64,000 bases of DNA, taken from NCBI GenBank assembly GCA_951230915.1, contig OX579642.1:12648001-12712000 (forward strand), read 5' to 3'. This DNA is from Antitrichia curtipendula (lineage: Eukaryota > Streptophyta > Bryopsida > Hypnales > Leucodontaceae). A model generated the notes under the pieces. That model was not told the DNA's origin. It made no database searches and saw nothing but the letters and a program-made list of their open reading frames with translations. The position numbers and the translations under genes were made by a program. Positions 1-11,348 of this stretch are shown here, one piece after another (position 1 is the first letter of the stretch; each line of letters begins with the position of its first letter).

Positions 1-1283
1 ACTTTTATATTAATACAACCATTGCAACATTTACAACAATTCTTTGCATAAGAAACAAGTTCAATTTTCTTTTGTTTGTCAAAACTAGTTTTTAAATCTG
101 AGAATCCAAAAACTTGAAGCCCTACAATCCTAATATCATTTTGTTGTCAAAAACCACTCAAAATTGCCATTTTCAACGCAAACAATAAAAATTTAAACAA
201 TTGTTTTTTTTGTATATTCAATTATAGGATTTTAAGCTAGGCTAGTATGAAAATGTGTGGAAAAAATTTCAAAAACTTTGACCATATCAATCACAAGATA
301 TAAGTGTTTAAAGTAAAGAAACCAAGTTTTTTTTTCTCCTAGTCTAATAAGATTAGAAGCCTTCGAATTCTATTGATTAAAAAGGTTTTCTTACTATAGA
401 TTGTGAATGAAATTTTATATTGAAGAATTGAGTTGAGAGTTTGGAAAAAAATTAATTCATCTCCCCCCCACTTTCATTCTTTATTAAATCAAATTAGGTA
501 TAAAATGGAAAGAAATACTAAATTTTTAATAGCTCAAAGTTGGAATTGATGCACACTAATTCCAACAATTGAGATTGTTCTAGAAAGCATACTAAACCAT
601 GTGCAAATTTCTCGGGGGAGACACTTCCCGTTTTTTAATAACCCACATGCGGCGGAATATAGGGTACATTTAAATAATCTTGGGTAAAATTTATAAGAAA
701 TTTACATATAAATTATGAGACATTAAAAGTGGCATGCCCTTTATAAGTAATATAGGGAAACGGAAAATATGGTCCATTAAAATTTAGGTAGATATAAATT
801 AGGGGCAAAAGAATGGGATCCTAGGAATTAAGTTTAGTAGGTTCAATTAATATTTACTTATAGTACTAGTTAGATACAGCTCAAAATACAAGTACTATGG
901 TGTATCTACAGTGTATCTACAGCTCATGTATAGTGTATCTTTAAGTCATATCTTTAAGTCGTATCTTTAATCATATCTTTAAGTCATATCTTTAATCATA
1001 TCTTTATAGCATACTGTAACGGGCAATGCAGTGTAGCTAGACAGTGCGCGCATTGCCTTCGAGGAGTTCTAGGGTTTCAGTTGAGGCGTCGGGTGTCAAA
1101 CTCGCAGTTTGCGCGATTGTTGTGATCGCAAGATTCAGTTGTAAGGTTCAATTGCCTTGGAGGAGTTTTTGGATTTCAGTTCGAGGCGTTTGCGCTTACT
1201 ATAGGCGTTACGTGCATTGGATTAGGATTTAAGCGTTTCAGTGAGCTCCTTACGGTTTAAGGGTTGGGATAGGGTTCTCGGAC
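1..1283. other. AT-rich stretch without a recognisable gene
   Basis: I see no coding signal here. The sequence is AT-rich with short homopolymer runs. Near 903-1010 it becomes a short minisatellite, listed separately. The last 250 bases become more GC-balanced and lead into the zinc-finger pseudogene, so they may be its old 5' region. Confidence 0.5.
934..1008. repeat. Short minisatellite based on ATCTTTAAGTCAT
   Basis: The phrase ATCTTTAAGTCAT and a shorter version, ATCTTTAATCAT, alternate about six times in a row. A related duplicated phrase, GTATCTACAGT, lies just upstream at about 901-921. This is simple tandem repetition with no sign of function. Confidence 0.7.
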
Positions 1284-2767
1284 ATGGCCACTACAGTTAA
1301 GATGTGGACAATGGAGGACGACTTCGGAGAACCAACTTTCTACAGCAAGGTCAAGGTTTTTCAAGATAAAACCTATGCATCACTAAGGCTGCGTTTGGAG
1401 GAGAAATCAGCGTTGGAATGGCCATTCGACTTCTAGGACAAGGAGGAAGGCAACAGAGTTCCGCATAAAATGGAATCCTTCAGCGACATGCCTGTGGATG
1501 TTTTTGTTTTGCCATTGGGTCTTGCGGTTTCAGGGAAAGCCTCCAAACGCCGACGCCTGGACGATGCAGGTACGCGAAGTGAGGCCATACCTGAAGATAG
1601 AAACTGTGATCTCGGTTGTGAAGCAGGTGCAGTCCCCGATCTAGCAAACTCTAGGGTTAGTGGGACATCGGGAGTCACCGATTCCTTAGAGCATCAACTG
1701 CATTCCACTCTGTTTTCGGAGCACATCTGGGACCGCTACCTTGAACACGGCGAGAAGCTGAAGAGGGAATTGCAGTGCGCCTCATTGGAAGACAATCGGT
1801 GGTTATTAAAGACTACCGATATCAATGGACAGGGGGTCGTTAAATTTTTTTGCTTGGAATGCTGTAAGGAGGTTGGGGGGGCAGTGGTAAGCACGAGAAG
1901 AGCAACATTCAAAATCTCTTCAACAATTTCAGACGGAAGCACTTGCAATGCAATAACCACGTGAAGAATTGGTGCGCTCGTAATGGAGTGGAATATGCTG
2001 ATCAGCCGCAGTCCGTTGCTCCCAAGGGTAGGAACGTTCAATTGACTCCCGAGATGCACGAGAGGTTGATAGAAGAAGGGATTGAAATCATGGAAGCAAT
2101 GAACGCCAGTTTGGGAGATTCGCAGAAGCCTTTTACCATGTTCCAGACGCTCAAGGAAGGCAAGCAAAAAAGTTTCTGGATGAAGGTGCGCTGTTTCTAT
2201 TGTCGGAAGATGCACAACCTGTGCCCGCCCAAGAAGAATTTGGAACCTAATTTGATGCACCACTTGCTGTCCAGCAAGCACTTATAGGCCGTAGAGCAGG
2301 CGAAGACGGGGAAGAAACACGGCACCCCACTCCTTAATGGACGAAGAGGCTGGCCTGCCCTCTCCTCTGATGTCAGCATACACTCAAATCGACCTCATCT
2401 TGGAAGATGGTGGAGTGCCAAGTCTAGAGTTCGTGAGGATTCTACTGCCAACCGCGCTGGTTCTCCTTCTCAGACATCGTCGGGTGAGTGTTCAAAATCC
2501 AGAGAGAATGCATTGTTGGGTTCTTTGTGTTGGGGTTTTCGGGGTCTACATTGCATTTACAGTGGGTTGTCTTACTGTGTTTCTGAGTTGCTGAATGACC
2601 TTCACGTCGGTTCAGTTTGGTATCCCGAACCTCATTTGACTGCCAATTTCACTAAAAGGTCGAAAGTTATAAAAATCAGCGATACGTTTAGGCATACATC
2701 CTGTATTAGGGTTGATAAATCTGGTAAGGGATTTCCGGATTTCTCTTGCGAAATGTGCTCTTCTTAA
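1284..2767 (+). pseudogene. Decayed zinc-finger gene copy (two exons)
   Basis: An ATG at 1284 opens a frame that is stopped by TAG at 1434-1436 and then continues in the same frame to about 1875. At the run of seven G at about 1874-1880 the frame slips by one base and continues to TAG at 2284-2286 and beyond. The middle part carries a C-x2-C pair (FFCLECC) followed by spaced His and Cys (FRRKHL, NNHVKNWC), like a C2H2 or BED-type finger. A second cysteine motif (CFYCRKMH) follows. A GT-AG intron (2484-2615, GTGAGT to TTCAG) joins in phase to a second exon beginning WYPEPHL and ending at TAA 2765-2767. I do not recognise a named family. The retained intron argues against a retrocopy. One frameshift and at least two internal stops make it a pseudogene. 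Confidence 0.55.
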
Positions 2768-2838
2768 TATTATGAAATTTGTGTGGACCACAAACAAAAC
2801 CATCTCTCACATCTTCAAATGTTATGAAATTTGCGTAC

Positions 2839-3032
2839 AGCTCGACAAATCTTTAAGCGGTGGATGACATGGGAACCTGATCATCACGGTTGGGCTGCGT
2901 GGAGCTCGACAAATCTTTGAGCGTTTGGATGACTTAGGAACCTGATCATCACGGTTGGGCTGCGTGGAGCTCGACAAATCTTTGAGCGTTTGGATGACTT
3001 GGGAACATGATCATCACGGGTGGGCTGCGTAT
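2839..3032 (+). repeat. 65-bp tandem triplication inside the CRNKL1 fragment
   Basis: A segment beginning AGCTCGACAAATC starts at 2839, 2903 and 2968, a spacing of 64-65 bases. The three copies are nearly identical and each encodes part of a WMTWEPDHHGWAA-like motif. The period is not a multiple of three for every copy, so the triplication breaks the reading frame. Confidence 0.85.
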
Positions 3033-3395
3033 ATTATGTTCAAACTTCAATACAACGACATCGATTGGGCAAGGTCACTCTACGACAGGTTTGGTAATTC
3101 AAGACTCCCGCCCTATTATGGAAGGGTGACTTCAAATGTTGTACTTCATCTGTTGAGGGTGTAGCGTTCATAGCATTTCGTTGTAGTTCTTATTTTTGGC
3201 CTTGTCATACTGGCTGTCCTTTATGATGTGTTCCACTGAACTTTCTTTGCCTTGGTTTTAAACATGTAGGTGCGTAGAATGTCACCCTGGTGATAAAGCT
3301 TGGATTAGGTATGCAAAGTTTGAAATGGAGAGTGGTGAAATTGCCCGAGCTAGCCTGAATGAAGCAAAAAGTTAGTACCCCAAAGAAAGACGTTG
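2839..3395 (+). pseudogene. Fragment of a crooked-neck-like (CRNKL1/CLF1) gene
   Basis: Conceptual translation gives MTWEHDHHGWAAYIMF at about 2993-3043, continuing to a YDRF motif, and then ECHPGDKAWIRYAKFEM at about 3277-3330. Both match the HAT (half-a-TPR) repeats of the splicing factor Crooked neck/CLF1, a core protein of the NineTeen complex. The two blocks are separated by about 170 bases that start with GTAATT and end with TGTAG, so an intron of the source gene seems to be present and the fragment was copied as genomic DNA. Only about two of the many HAT repeats remain, the first is triplicated, and there is no start codon. It is a captured or translocated gene fragment and cannot make the splicing factor. 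No flanking transposon ends were found. Confidence 0.7.
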
Positions 3396-5613
3396 CAAAA
3401 GCACATAGTCCTACTAGGTACTCACTCTCCTGCTTTGTTTCTGGTGCTTTGTGTCTGTTGTGCTTTATGGCTCATTTCTAAAGGAGTTGTAGTATTAGTA
3501 GTTATCGGCATGCACAGGCTGTTTCTACTGATAGGTTTATTCACCTAGTGAATCACTGTCATAATTTAACCCCTTAATGGAATGAGGAAGTCCACGTCAG
3601 AAATTGTTTTCTTTTTATATCAACTTTAAAATCATAGTTCTATCGATTAAGGATGTCGGGCATGAGTTCTTTGTGGTGGTATTTTGTTACTTAGAGCTCC
3701 AGAAATGATTTATTTCAGCTCCTAAAGCTATAGAAGCGGCCGCATTTGGCCATTTGGGTACGAAAGGGAAATTTAAGATACAAGAGTTGTCCTAATGATG
3801 GCACTGGACTTCATGATTTTTGATTTTGAAGTATTGTGGATGAAATGGCAGATTTAATGATCTGACTCCGTCGATGTTTGCAATCTGGTTGGGTGCAGGA
3901 GTTCGTGCTTTGAACGACCTCTCTGAAGTTTGGGTAGCACCATGTCATAGAGCTTGATTTTGTTTTCTCACATGTGGTGGAGGGCATTAGAAAGGCGTAT
4001 TTTTGATGTAATTTTTTTATATGAGGCATATATTTGTGGTCAAAGTTCACAGATGAACTTCATGTCTACGTTTTTAAACACATTTTGTCCCTAAAATCTC
4101 TTCAATACTTTTTCAACCCTAATGTCTTGTTTTTGATTCTCATTCATGCATGTATTTGTGTTGTATTTGTATTCATGCATTGTTATAACTTGAATCCTTT
4201 TTTCTATAAGGTATTTGTTAGTCACTTGTATTTTCTTTATTTTTTAGTTAGTTTTTTTCCTTACAAAGAAAATAGCCTCTAATATATTCCTTTGACCTAC
4301 ATATTATAAGTAATGATAGATATGATAATATGGATAATTCTTTTGCTTTATGTAATAATAGGGGTCCTTTAAATGCTTTCTAGGAGGTAAATAGCCCCCC
4401 CAAAATTACCCCACCGTCGCACGTGGGTCCCCCAAATACACAAGGAGTGTCCCTCCCGAGGCAAATTTGGTTTTTGAAAAATTGTTAAAATTGAGTCTAT
4501 AATAAAATCCAATGCATTATTTCTCAAGAATTTGCTAAAATTGCTCACAAAACAAGAAGCTTTGAAACATTTGCATCACTTATCCAAATGAAATTAATCA
4601 AATCTTTCCACAATAAAAAATTTAAAAAAAAAAATTATTTTTAATTTTTGTGGATATTTTTGGCTACGCACCCTCACCTATTTTTGTCCTAGACATAACT
4701 TTTGCTCCCAGACACCAACTGAAACGATTGAAATAAAAATTATATACCAAAAAGCTAATCAATTTTTGTATCTTGAAAAAAAAATTCAAAAATCTTGGCA
4801 AAAATTGAGACCATGGGCACCCTACATGAGGGCCAGATTTGGCGTAAATGAAGTAATTTCTGTATTAAAGTGACACGTGTCATCTTGTGATTCGTGTGAG
4901 GTGTCATGGACCCTTGAAATTGTGACGTGAAAGTCAATTCTCTTTGCCGAATCAAACCAGACCTTCATGTACAGTACTTGCCTGAACCTCCCAGGGGACT
5001 CTTGGGACTGTAGGGGTTAAATTTTACATTCATCCTAAAAGGACAAGGTAGCCATTCTGCGCACAATGGGCTCATTTCCTTATATGAAAGGATGTCTCGG
5101 TGCGATGTGTTCTGTTCCGATCGTTCACTAGATTCAACTAGATCATGTAAGGAAATTTGCAACAGCATTTTTCTCCTGCAGAATATGATACCCATCCACA
5201 GGTGGGTCATATCCTTTGATTAAATCACTATATTGCACGAAAATATCCTCCTTGATGAACCCAAATCTTCATCTTAACAAAAGGGGCAGGTTGGTTTCAT
5301 TTACAGTAGAGTAACCACCTGATACCCATGCATCAAAGAAAATGCAGGATGCCAAAGAGTTAGACGAACTGATCGCACGTGAGAGCATCTCAGAAAGTTT
5401 GGAAGGCAGAGAACTCTACAAAATTGACCTATGAAGGACGGTCTAGATTCATACTACTCTGGTGAAGTTGACTACCGTAAACTGGTTCAAATTTGGAGAA
5501 GGTTGCAAATAAAAAGGGTGCAATATCATGAAGCTCAAAAAGCTGCCGCTGCCATGCAATTAACCCTACGATTGTACAATTTTGGGATGACTCGGGAGGT
5601 CCAAACCAGAAAA
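3396..5613. other. Gene-free interval downstream of NUP107
   Basis: No coding signal stands out. Open frames here are short and AT-rich. The stretch holds T-rich runs near 4030-4260 and a C-rich patch at about 4396-4450. The last 200 bases are the likely 3' untranslated region of the minus-strand NUP107 gene. Confidence 0.45.
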
Positions 5614-8600
5614 TCAGAACGGAGACGCATCCCTTGTAGATTCCATGCTGCAAATTGTCATTTCTCTTTCCAGTAGAAGGAATTCTTGTAGTTGTCTTTG
5701 GCTGAATAGGTGATGAAGAGCTGTCTCCTTGGAAGCAACTAACCCAATAAGATCTGTGGATTCAACTTCATCGTCTTCTGCCCCTCGAGAGGCAGCAAGG
5801 AAAACCTTCAGCTCCATGCATCGAAGAATGAGCTCTGGTAAACAACACCGCCGGGACAGGCCTTGCAAAATGTAAGTTGCTGGTGTCCGATGAACCATGT
5901 TATCATCCCAACGCCATGCGTCCATTGTGATAACTTCCAGAGCAAGGCCAGACTGGAAATGAGGCATCTCTCCTTTTGCTGCTAGAGCTAAAATAGAGCC
6001 AAGGAGACCCCCATCATCACCAGTGGCCAAGCCCAGTCCATCTCCAGATACAGGCAAGCATCGTAGTCTGACATCCACACAATTCGAATCTCTTCTACTT
6101 GTATCAACTTCAACAGTCAACTGCCTTAGCAAACCATTGTCTCCACCACAATGATGTAATGCACTACTCAAAGTAGTACAGACAGTGGGCTCAGGAGCTA
6201 AATATGCTCCAGCGGCTGACATCAGCACAGCTGTGGCCTGAAGCTCTAGCCACCCAACCTCCGTGTCAGCACCCACACTAGTGTCCATGCCCGCAAGCCA
6301 CATGCTTCTGTCATTTGTCAGCAAGGCAAATGCTTGTTCAAGGGCTACCCGTGCAGCCACAATGGCTCTCTCCTTCTCTTCAACTGAGAGATATTCTGCA
6401 GGAACTTCAGCATTCATTTGCTCAACATTGACCCAACTTCGGTAAAGACAATCACACTCATAATAGTGACTCCAATCTTCGAACTCTTGCATGCTCTCTT
6501 GCATACTATCGGGATGGTCCAGAGAAGCAAGAATATCTGGAGCCTGCTTCAAGGGCTCAGCCAGAAGGCTCAGAAGTCTATGAGGTCCTGCAGGGACCAC
6601 TATTGTACGTAACAATGATGTCAAGGCAAACTCACGGAACAAAAGGTTGCTATGTTCAAGAGCCCGTGCCAGTAACTCTGCTCGTATGCGCTCAATGTCC
6701 GGCACAGTTCCAGGAGGAGTAAAGCATAGCCATTGTACAGCTTGTGCCTTTTGGGCGCTTTGCAGTTGTCGCAGTTCTCCAGTACCTTGCCCTGACCCCT
6801 CCTCCTTCACTACGGCTTGCATACCAGGCCTGATCTCTCGAGATTTGCTTAATACCCTGCAGACCAGCCGAGTACACATCATAGATAAATATCTGACAAC
6901 TTATATGACGCAAATGGTTGCTTCTAGGCTTCCCAGCGAGATGTTATACCTCACAAAACGCAATGTCATGTGCATAGCCAACAAATCTTGATGATTGCAG
7001 CCTACAACTCTATCTTCACCCTTCTCACTCAAAAGATCAGCCCTAAAACTGCTCTTTAAGATATGTCCATACAAAATATTAACCAGAGAAGTTGAAGAAG
7101 TTGATTAAAGAAGTTGTCATTACAACTTCATGAACACCTCCATCATTACCAGAAACGGTCACATACAAATGTAAGAGCACTAAAACTGCGTACGCAGATT
7201 GCGAGTGAGATTTAAAACCATCAATGGAAGAAATAACAAGATGAAAAGCAGAAATTCGAGAGAAATTCAAGAAACAGAGGATGAGTTCAACAAAATGCAA
7301 CTAGGTTCTCACAAGATTTCAAAACTAATAAAACGGACAGAACAACTGACTTATGATAAGAAAAGAGAGCTCACTTACTTGTCAAGTATGTCTGATACGC
7401 AGCCCTTGCTTGCGTCACTGTCTAGGAAAAAGGGCAGAAACTCGATCGCCGTACGGAAAATCTTGTATTTGACGGGCACAGGATCATTTTGTCGTAGATC
7501 CATGAAATTCACAAAGAGCTCCACACACAGATGAGGAGCCAATTGCGATGCGTACACTCCCACAAGGTCTTCCTGATGCTGGTTAAACAGGAAAATCACA
7601 TAACCATTCAGAATGAGGTCTCCTACAATCCTCAGCTTGTCGGCCACTATATCATCTGTGGTATCTGCCAAAATGCGTCGAAGTACAAGGACCAAGTGAG
7701 CCCCAAAACGAATGATCTGTGGATGACCATGAAATTTGATCGTGCTGTCCTTGGGAATGGTCCAATCTTTGAGCAAATCAAGAAGGTGTGAAAAATCCCC
7801 AATAATAAGGTCCATCTGTACCAGCCTCTGTTGCTCTTTACAGCTCCGCTTCACATTTTCATGCACTAAATCTCCCGAGTGCAGTTTCTGAAACATTCCT
7901 ACAAGGTCACGGGGTTGCTGATCCAGCACAGGCTGTGGCCAGCTGTGGGGTCCCTCCGAAACTTCCATACTTGCATCGCCTCCTCCATTCTGTGCTGCAC
8001 CTCTAGCCCTTCCCTTGCGAACTTTAAGAGGATGCCGGTGTACAAGCTCAGCATCCACTTGCGTATCGAGCCACGAACGTGCTAATGCCCAGCACGCTGA
8101 TTCCCAGTCAAAACAAACAGGGAGCATACGCCTCACATTGCCACATTGCGACGCATACACAGCAGCTTCGTGCTTGGCCTCGTCGCCCCGTTCGCCAATT
8201 TTCTCGGAAGCAATAAAACAAGCCCATTTCCATAACATCCGCTGATGCGCAATGCCACTCTCGAGCTCGAGAGCTTGCAGCGCGCGGTCCTTGCCAGAAC
8301 TGCAAAAAGCCTCCACAGATGGAGACGGCCCGAGTTCCCCACAACCACCAAGACTAGCGGCCCTCCAGGGCTGGCCTGCACTGCGACAGAGTTCCCGAGC
8401 TTCTCCTAATCGACCAGCCCGCAGCAACTTCCACACATCCTCCAGCAAATCCTCTTCCAGCTTCTGATCCTCAGGATGTAAACGAGCGTGTTCTCGTGTA
8501 GGAGCATCAGGATCCACATTCTGAACAAGAGTGGCATGTCCAGCATGCTTCCGGATGGCTCGCTGCGTCTGATGCCATACCCCAAGCTTCTGCATATACG

Positions 8601-9534
8601 ATCCGGCATACCAACCCTTATGCTTCTTCTGATAATCAAGATCCTTAGAAGCCATAGTCTCTAACCACTGCACAATGCGCATACACTGCTGAGCAAAAGG
8701 CTCCGACATGACGAATTGGACAGCCTCCTGCGTTGAAGTGGCAGGATGTACTAAAGGATCATCGGCGTAAATCTCCTGCGCTTCCTTCCCGAACAAATAC
8801 CACAAAAGAGACCACGTCCCGGACTCCGCGTGAAGCATTTGAGCAGTGTGCCTCATCAACCGTTCCTCCGTCACCCGATGCCCTTCGGAAGCCTCCTCCT
8901 TCACCACTTGCGCTAGGTCATGACAGGTCACTTCACATTGCTCCATGAACTCGGGCAACGAAAGCTCGTCTTGCAACGCCGCATTCGTCATGGACGCAAA
9001 CCTACCGTAGCTCTGTTCAGCGCTATCCGGCAACTCATCTCCAATCCCGGGCTCCCGTTTCACTTTGCGTAAAACCACCGGGGTTTTAATCACCACGGGA
9101 GGTTTCACATCCTCCTCGTCCTCTTCATCAAATCGACTCCCCATCCACGGTGGCTGCTGCTGGTCCTCATCATCATCAAAGCTCATAGGGCTACTCATCA
9201 AAAACTCAGCTCGACCACCCCGTAACCCCCGTTTGGCCGAGGTCCTCACGGGTGTCCGATACTCCCCCGGGAAAGACGAATGCATCATCTGCCGTGACAC
9301 CGACGGCGGCGACGACATGGCCGCCAATGGATCGCGCATGTCGCGCAACGAGATCGACGGAGTGGTGTCCGCACTCCAAATCGTCGGCCGCAATGGCGAA
9401 GGGGCCTCGCCCTTCGATTTTCGGCGTCGGTAGCGACGATATTGCTCCCGAGGCGCAGCGGGATCGAAATCAGGCCGCGTCGTGGCCGTCGTCGCCCCTT
9501 GACTCCCCTCGCCCTCGTCCGCCTCTCTGCCCAT
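5614..9534 (-). CDS. NUP107: Nucleoporin NUP107 (Nup84/Nup107 family)
   Basis: This is the scaffold nucleoporin of the Y-shaped Nup107-160 complex, which builds the outer rings of the nuclear pore. Two coding exons are visible: 7379-9534 (start ATG at 9534) and 5614-6856 (stop TGA at 5614-5616). The intron of 522 bases runs from GTAAGT to CTGCAG, and the exons join in phase inside a lysine codon. The product is about 1132 residues, close to plant NUP107 (about 1080). The N-terminal 200 residues are low-complexity and acidic or basic. The rest is the helical solenoid, with plant-conserved phrases such as QWLCFTPPGT, LLSLLAEPLKQ, PATYILQGLSRRCCLPEL and SQRQLQEFLLLERE. No frameshift or internal stop was seen. 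The first exon alone encodes 719 residues, which is unusually intron-poor. It is the only clearly intact host gene in the window. Confidence 0.95.
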
Positions 9535-10213
9535 GGCCCCTCCTCCAAGTTTCAGCTGAGCCCTAGACTACTTCAAGAAACGCTCCCCACTCTCCTCAGT
9601 GCGAGCCATAGGGTTCCTTACAAAGTGCACAATGGACATTGCTGAAGGTGGAGATTGATTGCAAGGGGGAGCACGCCGAGAGCGAGCGAGGGAGTGCGAG
9701 ATACAGTTCGAAAACCGGCGAGGATCGTGGCATTGTCACGGCGCCAGGACGTACTCACGGAGTGGACACGAAAGAGAGAAGAAGGCCCTCCGGTGTGAGT
9801 CCGCGACGGGCGGTATGAACCTAAGTTAGATTGCATTTGATGTTCTTTCACAATTTCATCCCCTTTTTTTTTGGTCATCAGTGTCCAACACGAAAAGCAG
9901 GTGACATTCTGGCAAAAACCATCCAAAACTTAAAGGTTGGAATAGTGTAATTAACCAAAACTAAAGGGCCATGAAGGAGTGAAAAGCTCAAACAAAATGA
10001 CTGTGTGATGTAAAATTGAACGTAGAAGAACAGTTTGGTCATGACTTTCAAAGAAAAATCAAAGTAAAATGCATGTAGTTCAATTTGCCATCATGTTAGC
10101 CAATATATACAACCAAAATTTGAAATCACACTAGTAGAAACGTGGGCCACTTAGATTTGAAAAAAGACCCACAAGAAGATCTATTTGGCTAGTTGCCTAT
10201 CTATGGGGGCATC
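9535..10213. other. Upstream region of NUP107
   Basis: The first 300 bases upstream of the NUP107 start are GC-balanced and probably contain its 5' untranslated region and promoter. I could not pick a convincing TATA box. From about 9840 the sequence turns AT-rich and nothing further is recognised. Confidence 0.4.
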
Positions 10214-10409
10214 CACTACAAGAGAAAGGAGTGTTTTAAATGAATTTTTCAGCATAGTCCTAAACATAAGATTATAAGTAATGACTTTTAAGAAGATTTT
10301 TAGTAAAAATTTACTAAAAATACATGTATATTTCTAGTAAATTACTTATAATCTTATGTTTAGGACTATACTCAAAAATTCACTTAAAACACCCCTTTTT
10401 CTTGTAGTG
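10214..10409. mobile_element. CACTA-type MITE, copy 1
   Basis: The element starts CACTACAAGAGAAAGGAGTG and ends in the near-complementary CTTTTTCTTGTAGTG. It is flanked on both sides by the 3-bp duplication ATC (10211-10213 and 10410-10412). Most of its 196 bases form one long imperfect inverted repeat. It encodes nothing, so it depends on a CACTA transposase made elsewhere. The ends share CACTA with the large element at 34390-52738 but differ beyond that. Confidence 0.85.
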
Positions 10410-10412
10410 ATC

Positions 10413-10440
10413 TAAACCCTAAATCCTAAACCCTAAATAT
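10413..10440. repeat. Short interstitial telomere-like repeat
   Basis: About three degenerate copies of the plant telomere unit CCCTAAA follow the MITE directly. It is far too short to mark a chromosome end. Confidence 0.5.
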
Positions 10441-10449
10441 TAAGTTAGA

Positions 10450-11110
10450 ATGTTTGTTTTGTTTGTTTGATAAATTGAGATTTAAGAAACCATGAGGGAT
10501 TTTAGTGCGTTCTTGGTACCACTCGAAAGCTCTTTCCAAAAAAGAGTGCACAAACTTTGTTTCATGGCATTTGGAACTATAGTGTGAAAATTATTGAATT
10601 TCAAAGTTTTTAATGAATTCAAAAATTGAATTAAATTATCTTTTATTTTAGAAAGGTCATACCTTTCTTAGCGTAGGTCCAAACATCACAAAGTAAAGCC
10701 TTTGCATTTCTTCATGCACAAAACTTTCTATTCATGATATTTTAATTTTGAAAAACAATAACTACCATATGGCATGACCAAATGCCACAAAGTAAAGTCC
10801 TTGCACTCTTTTATAAAGCTTTCTATTTGTACCAAGAACGCAATCATTCCTACAATATTGTGAAAGTTATTGAATTTCAAAGTTTGGTATGAATCAAAAA
10901 TTGATTTAAATTCTCTTTTTTTTTTTGAAATAAAGTTTTTGCACTCCTTTGTGCATATAACTTTTTATTCATGTCAATTTCTTGGCATTTGGACCTACAG
11001 TGTGAAAATTATAGATTTTTAAAATTAAAAAATTGAATTAAATTATCTTTTATTTAAAAATATATATAATTTTTGTATTGCATGTCCAAACGCCACAAAA
11101 TCAAGCCTTT
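10450..11110. repeat. Diverged AT-rich repeat block
   Basis: The phrases AAGCTCTTTCCAAAAA, TTTGTTTCATGGCATTTGGA and GTGAAAATTATTGAATTT recur with variation. The same phrases appear in the block at 19735-21360. It looks like an old, diverged dispersed or tandem repeat family with no coding capacity. Confidence 0.6.
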
Positions 11111-11127
11111 GCACTCCTATGTGCATA

Positions 11128-11348
11128 CACAACAAGAAAAAGGGGTGTTTTAAGTGAGTTTTTAAGTACAATCATAGGCATAAGATTATAAGTAATGACT
11201 TTTTAGGAGATTTCGGTAAAAAATAATTTAAAATACATATGTTTCTAGTAAATTTTTACTAAAAATCTCCATAAAGGTCATTACTTAATATCTTATCTCT
11301 AAGATTATACTTAAAAACACACTTAAAACACTCCTTTATCTTGTAGTG
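11128..11348. mobile_element. CACTA-type MITE, copy 2
   Basis: The ends are CACAACAAGAAAAAGGGGTG and CTCCTTTATCTTGTAGTG, clearly related to copy 1 with one substitution in the left CACTA. A 3-bp duplication ATA flanks it (11125-11127 and 11349-11351). The 221-bp body is a long inverted repeat that resembles copy 1 internally (ATAAGATTATAAGTAATGAC). Confidence 0.8.

Noticed and set aside
8108..9566. Plus-strand and alternative-frame ORFs over NUP107
   Set aside because: They are shadows of the GC-rich NUP107 first exon, whose own frame matches a known family throughout.
10214..10409. Long hairpin as a microRNA precursor
   Set aside because: The CACTA ends and ATC duplication explain it as a MITE; there is no reason to call a mature microRNA.
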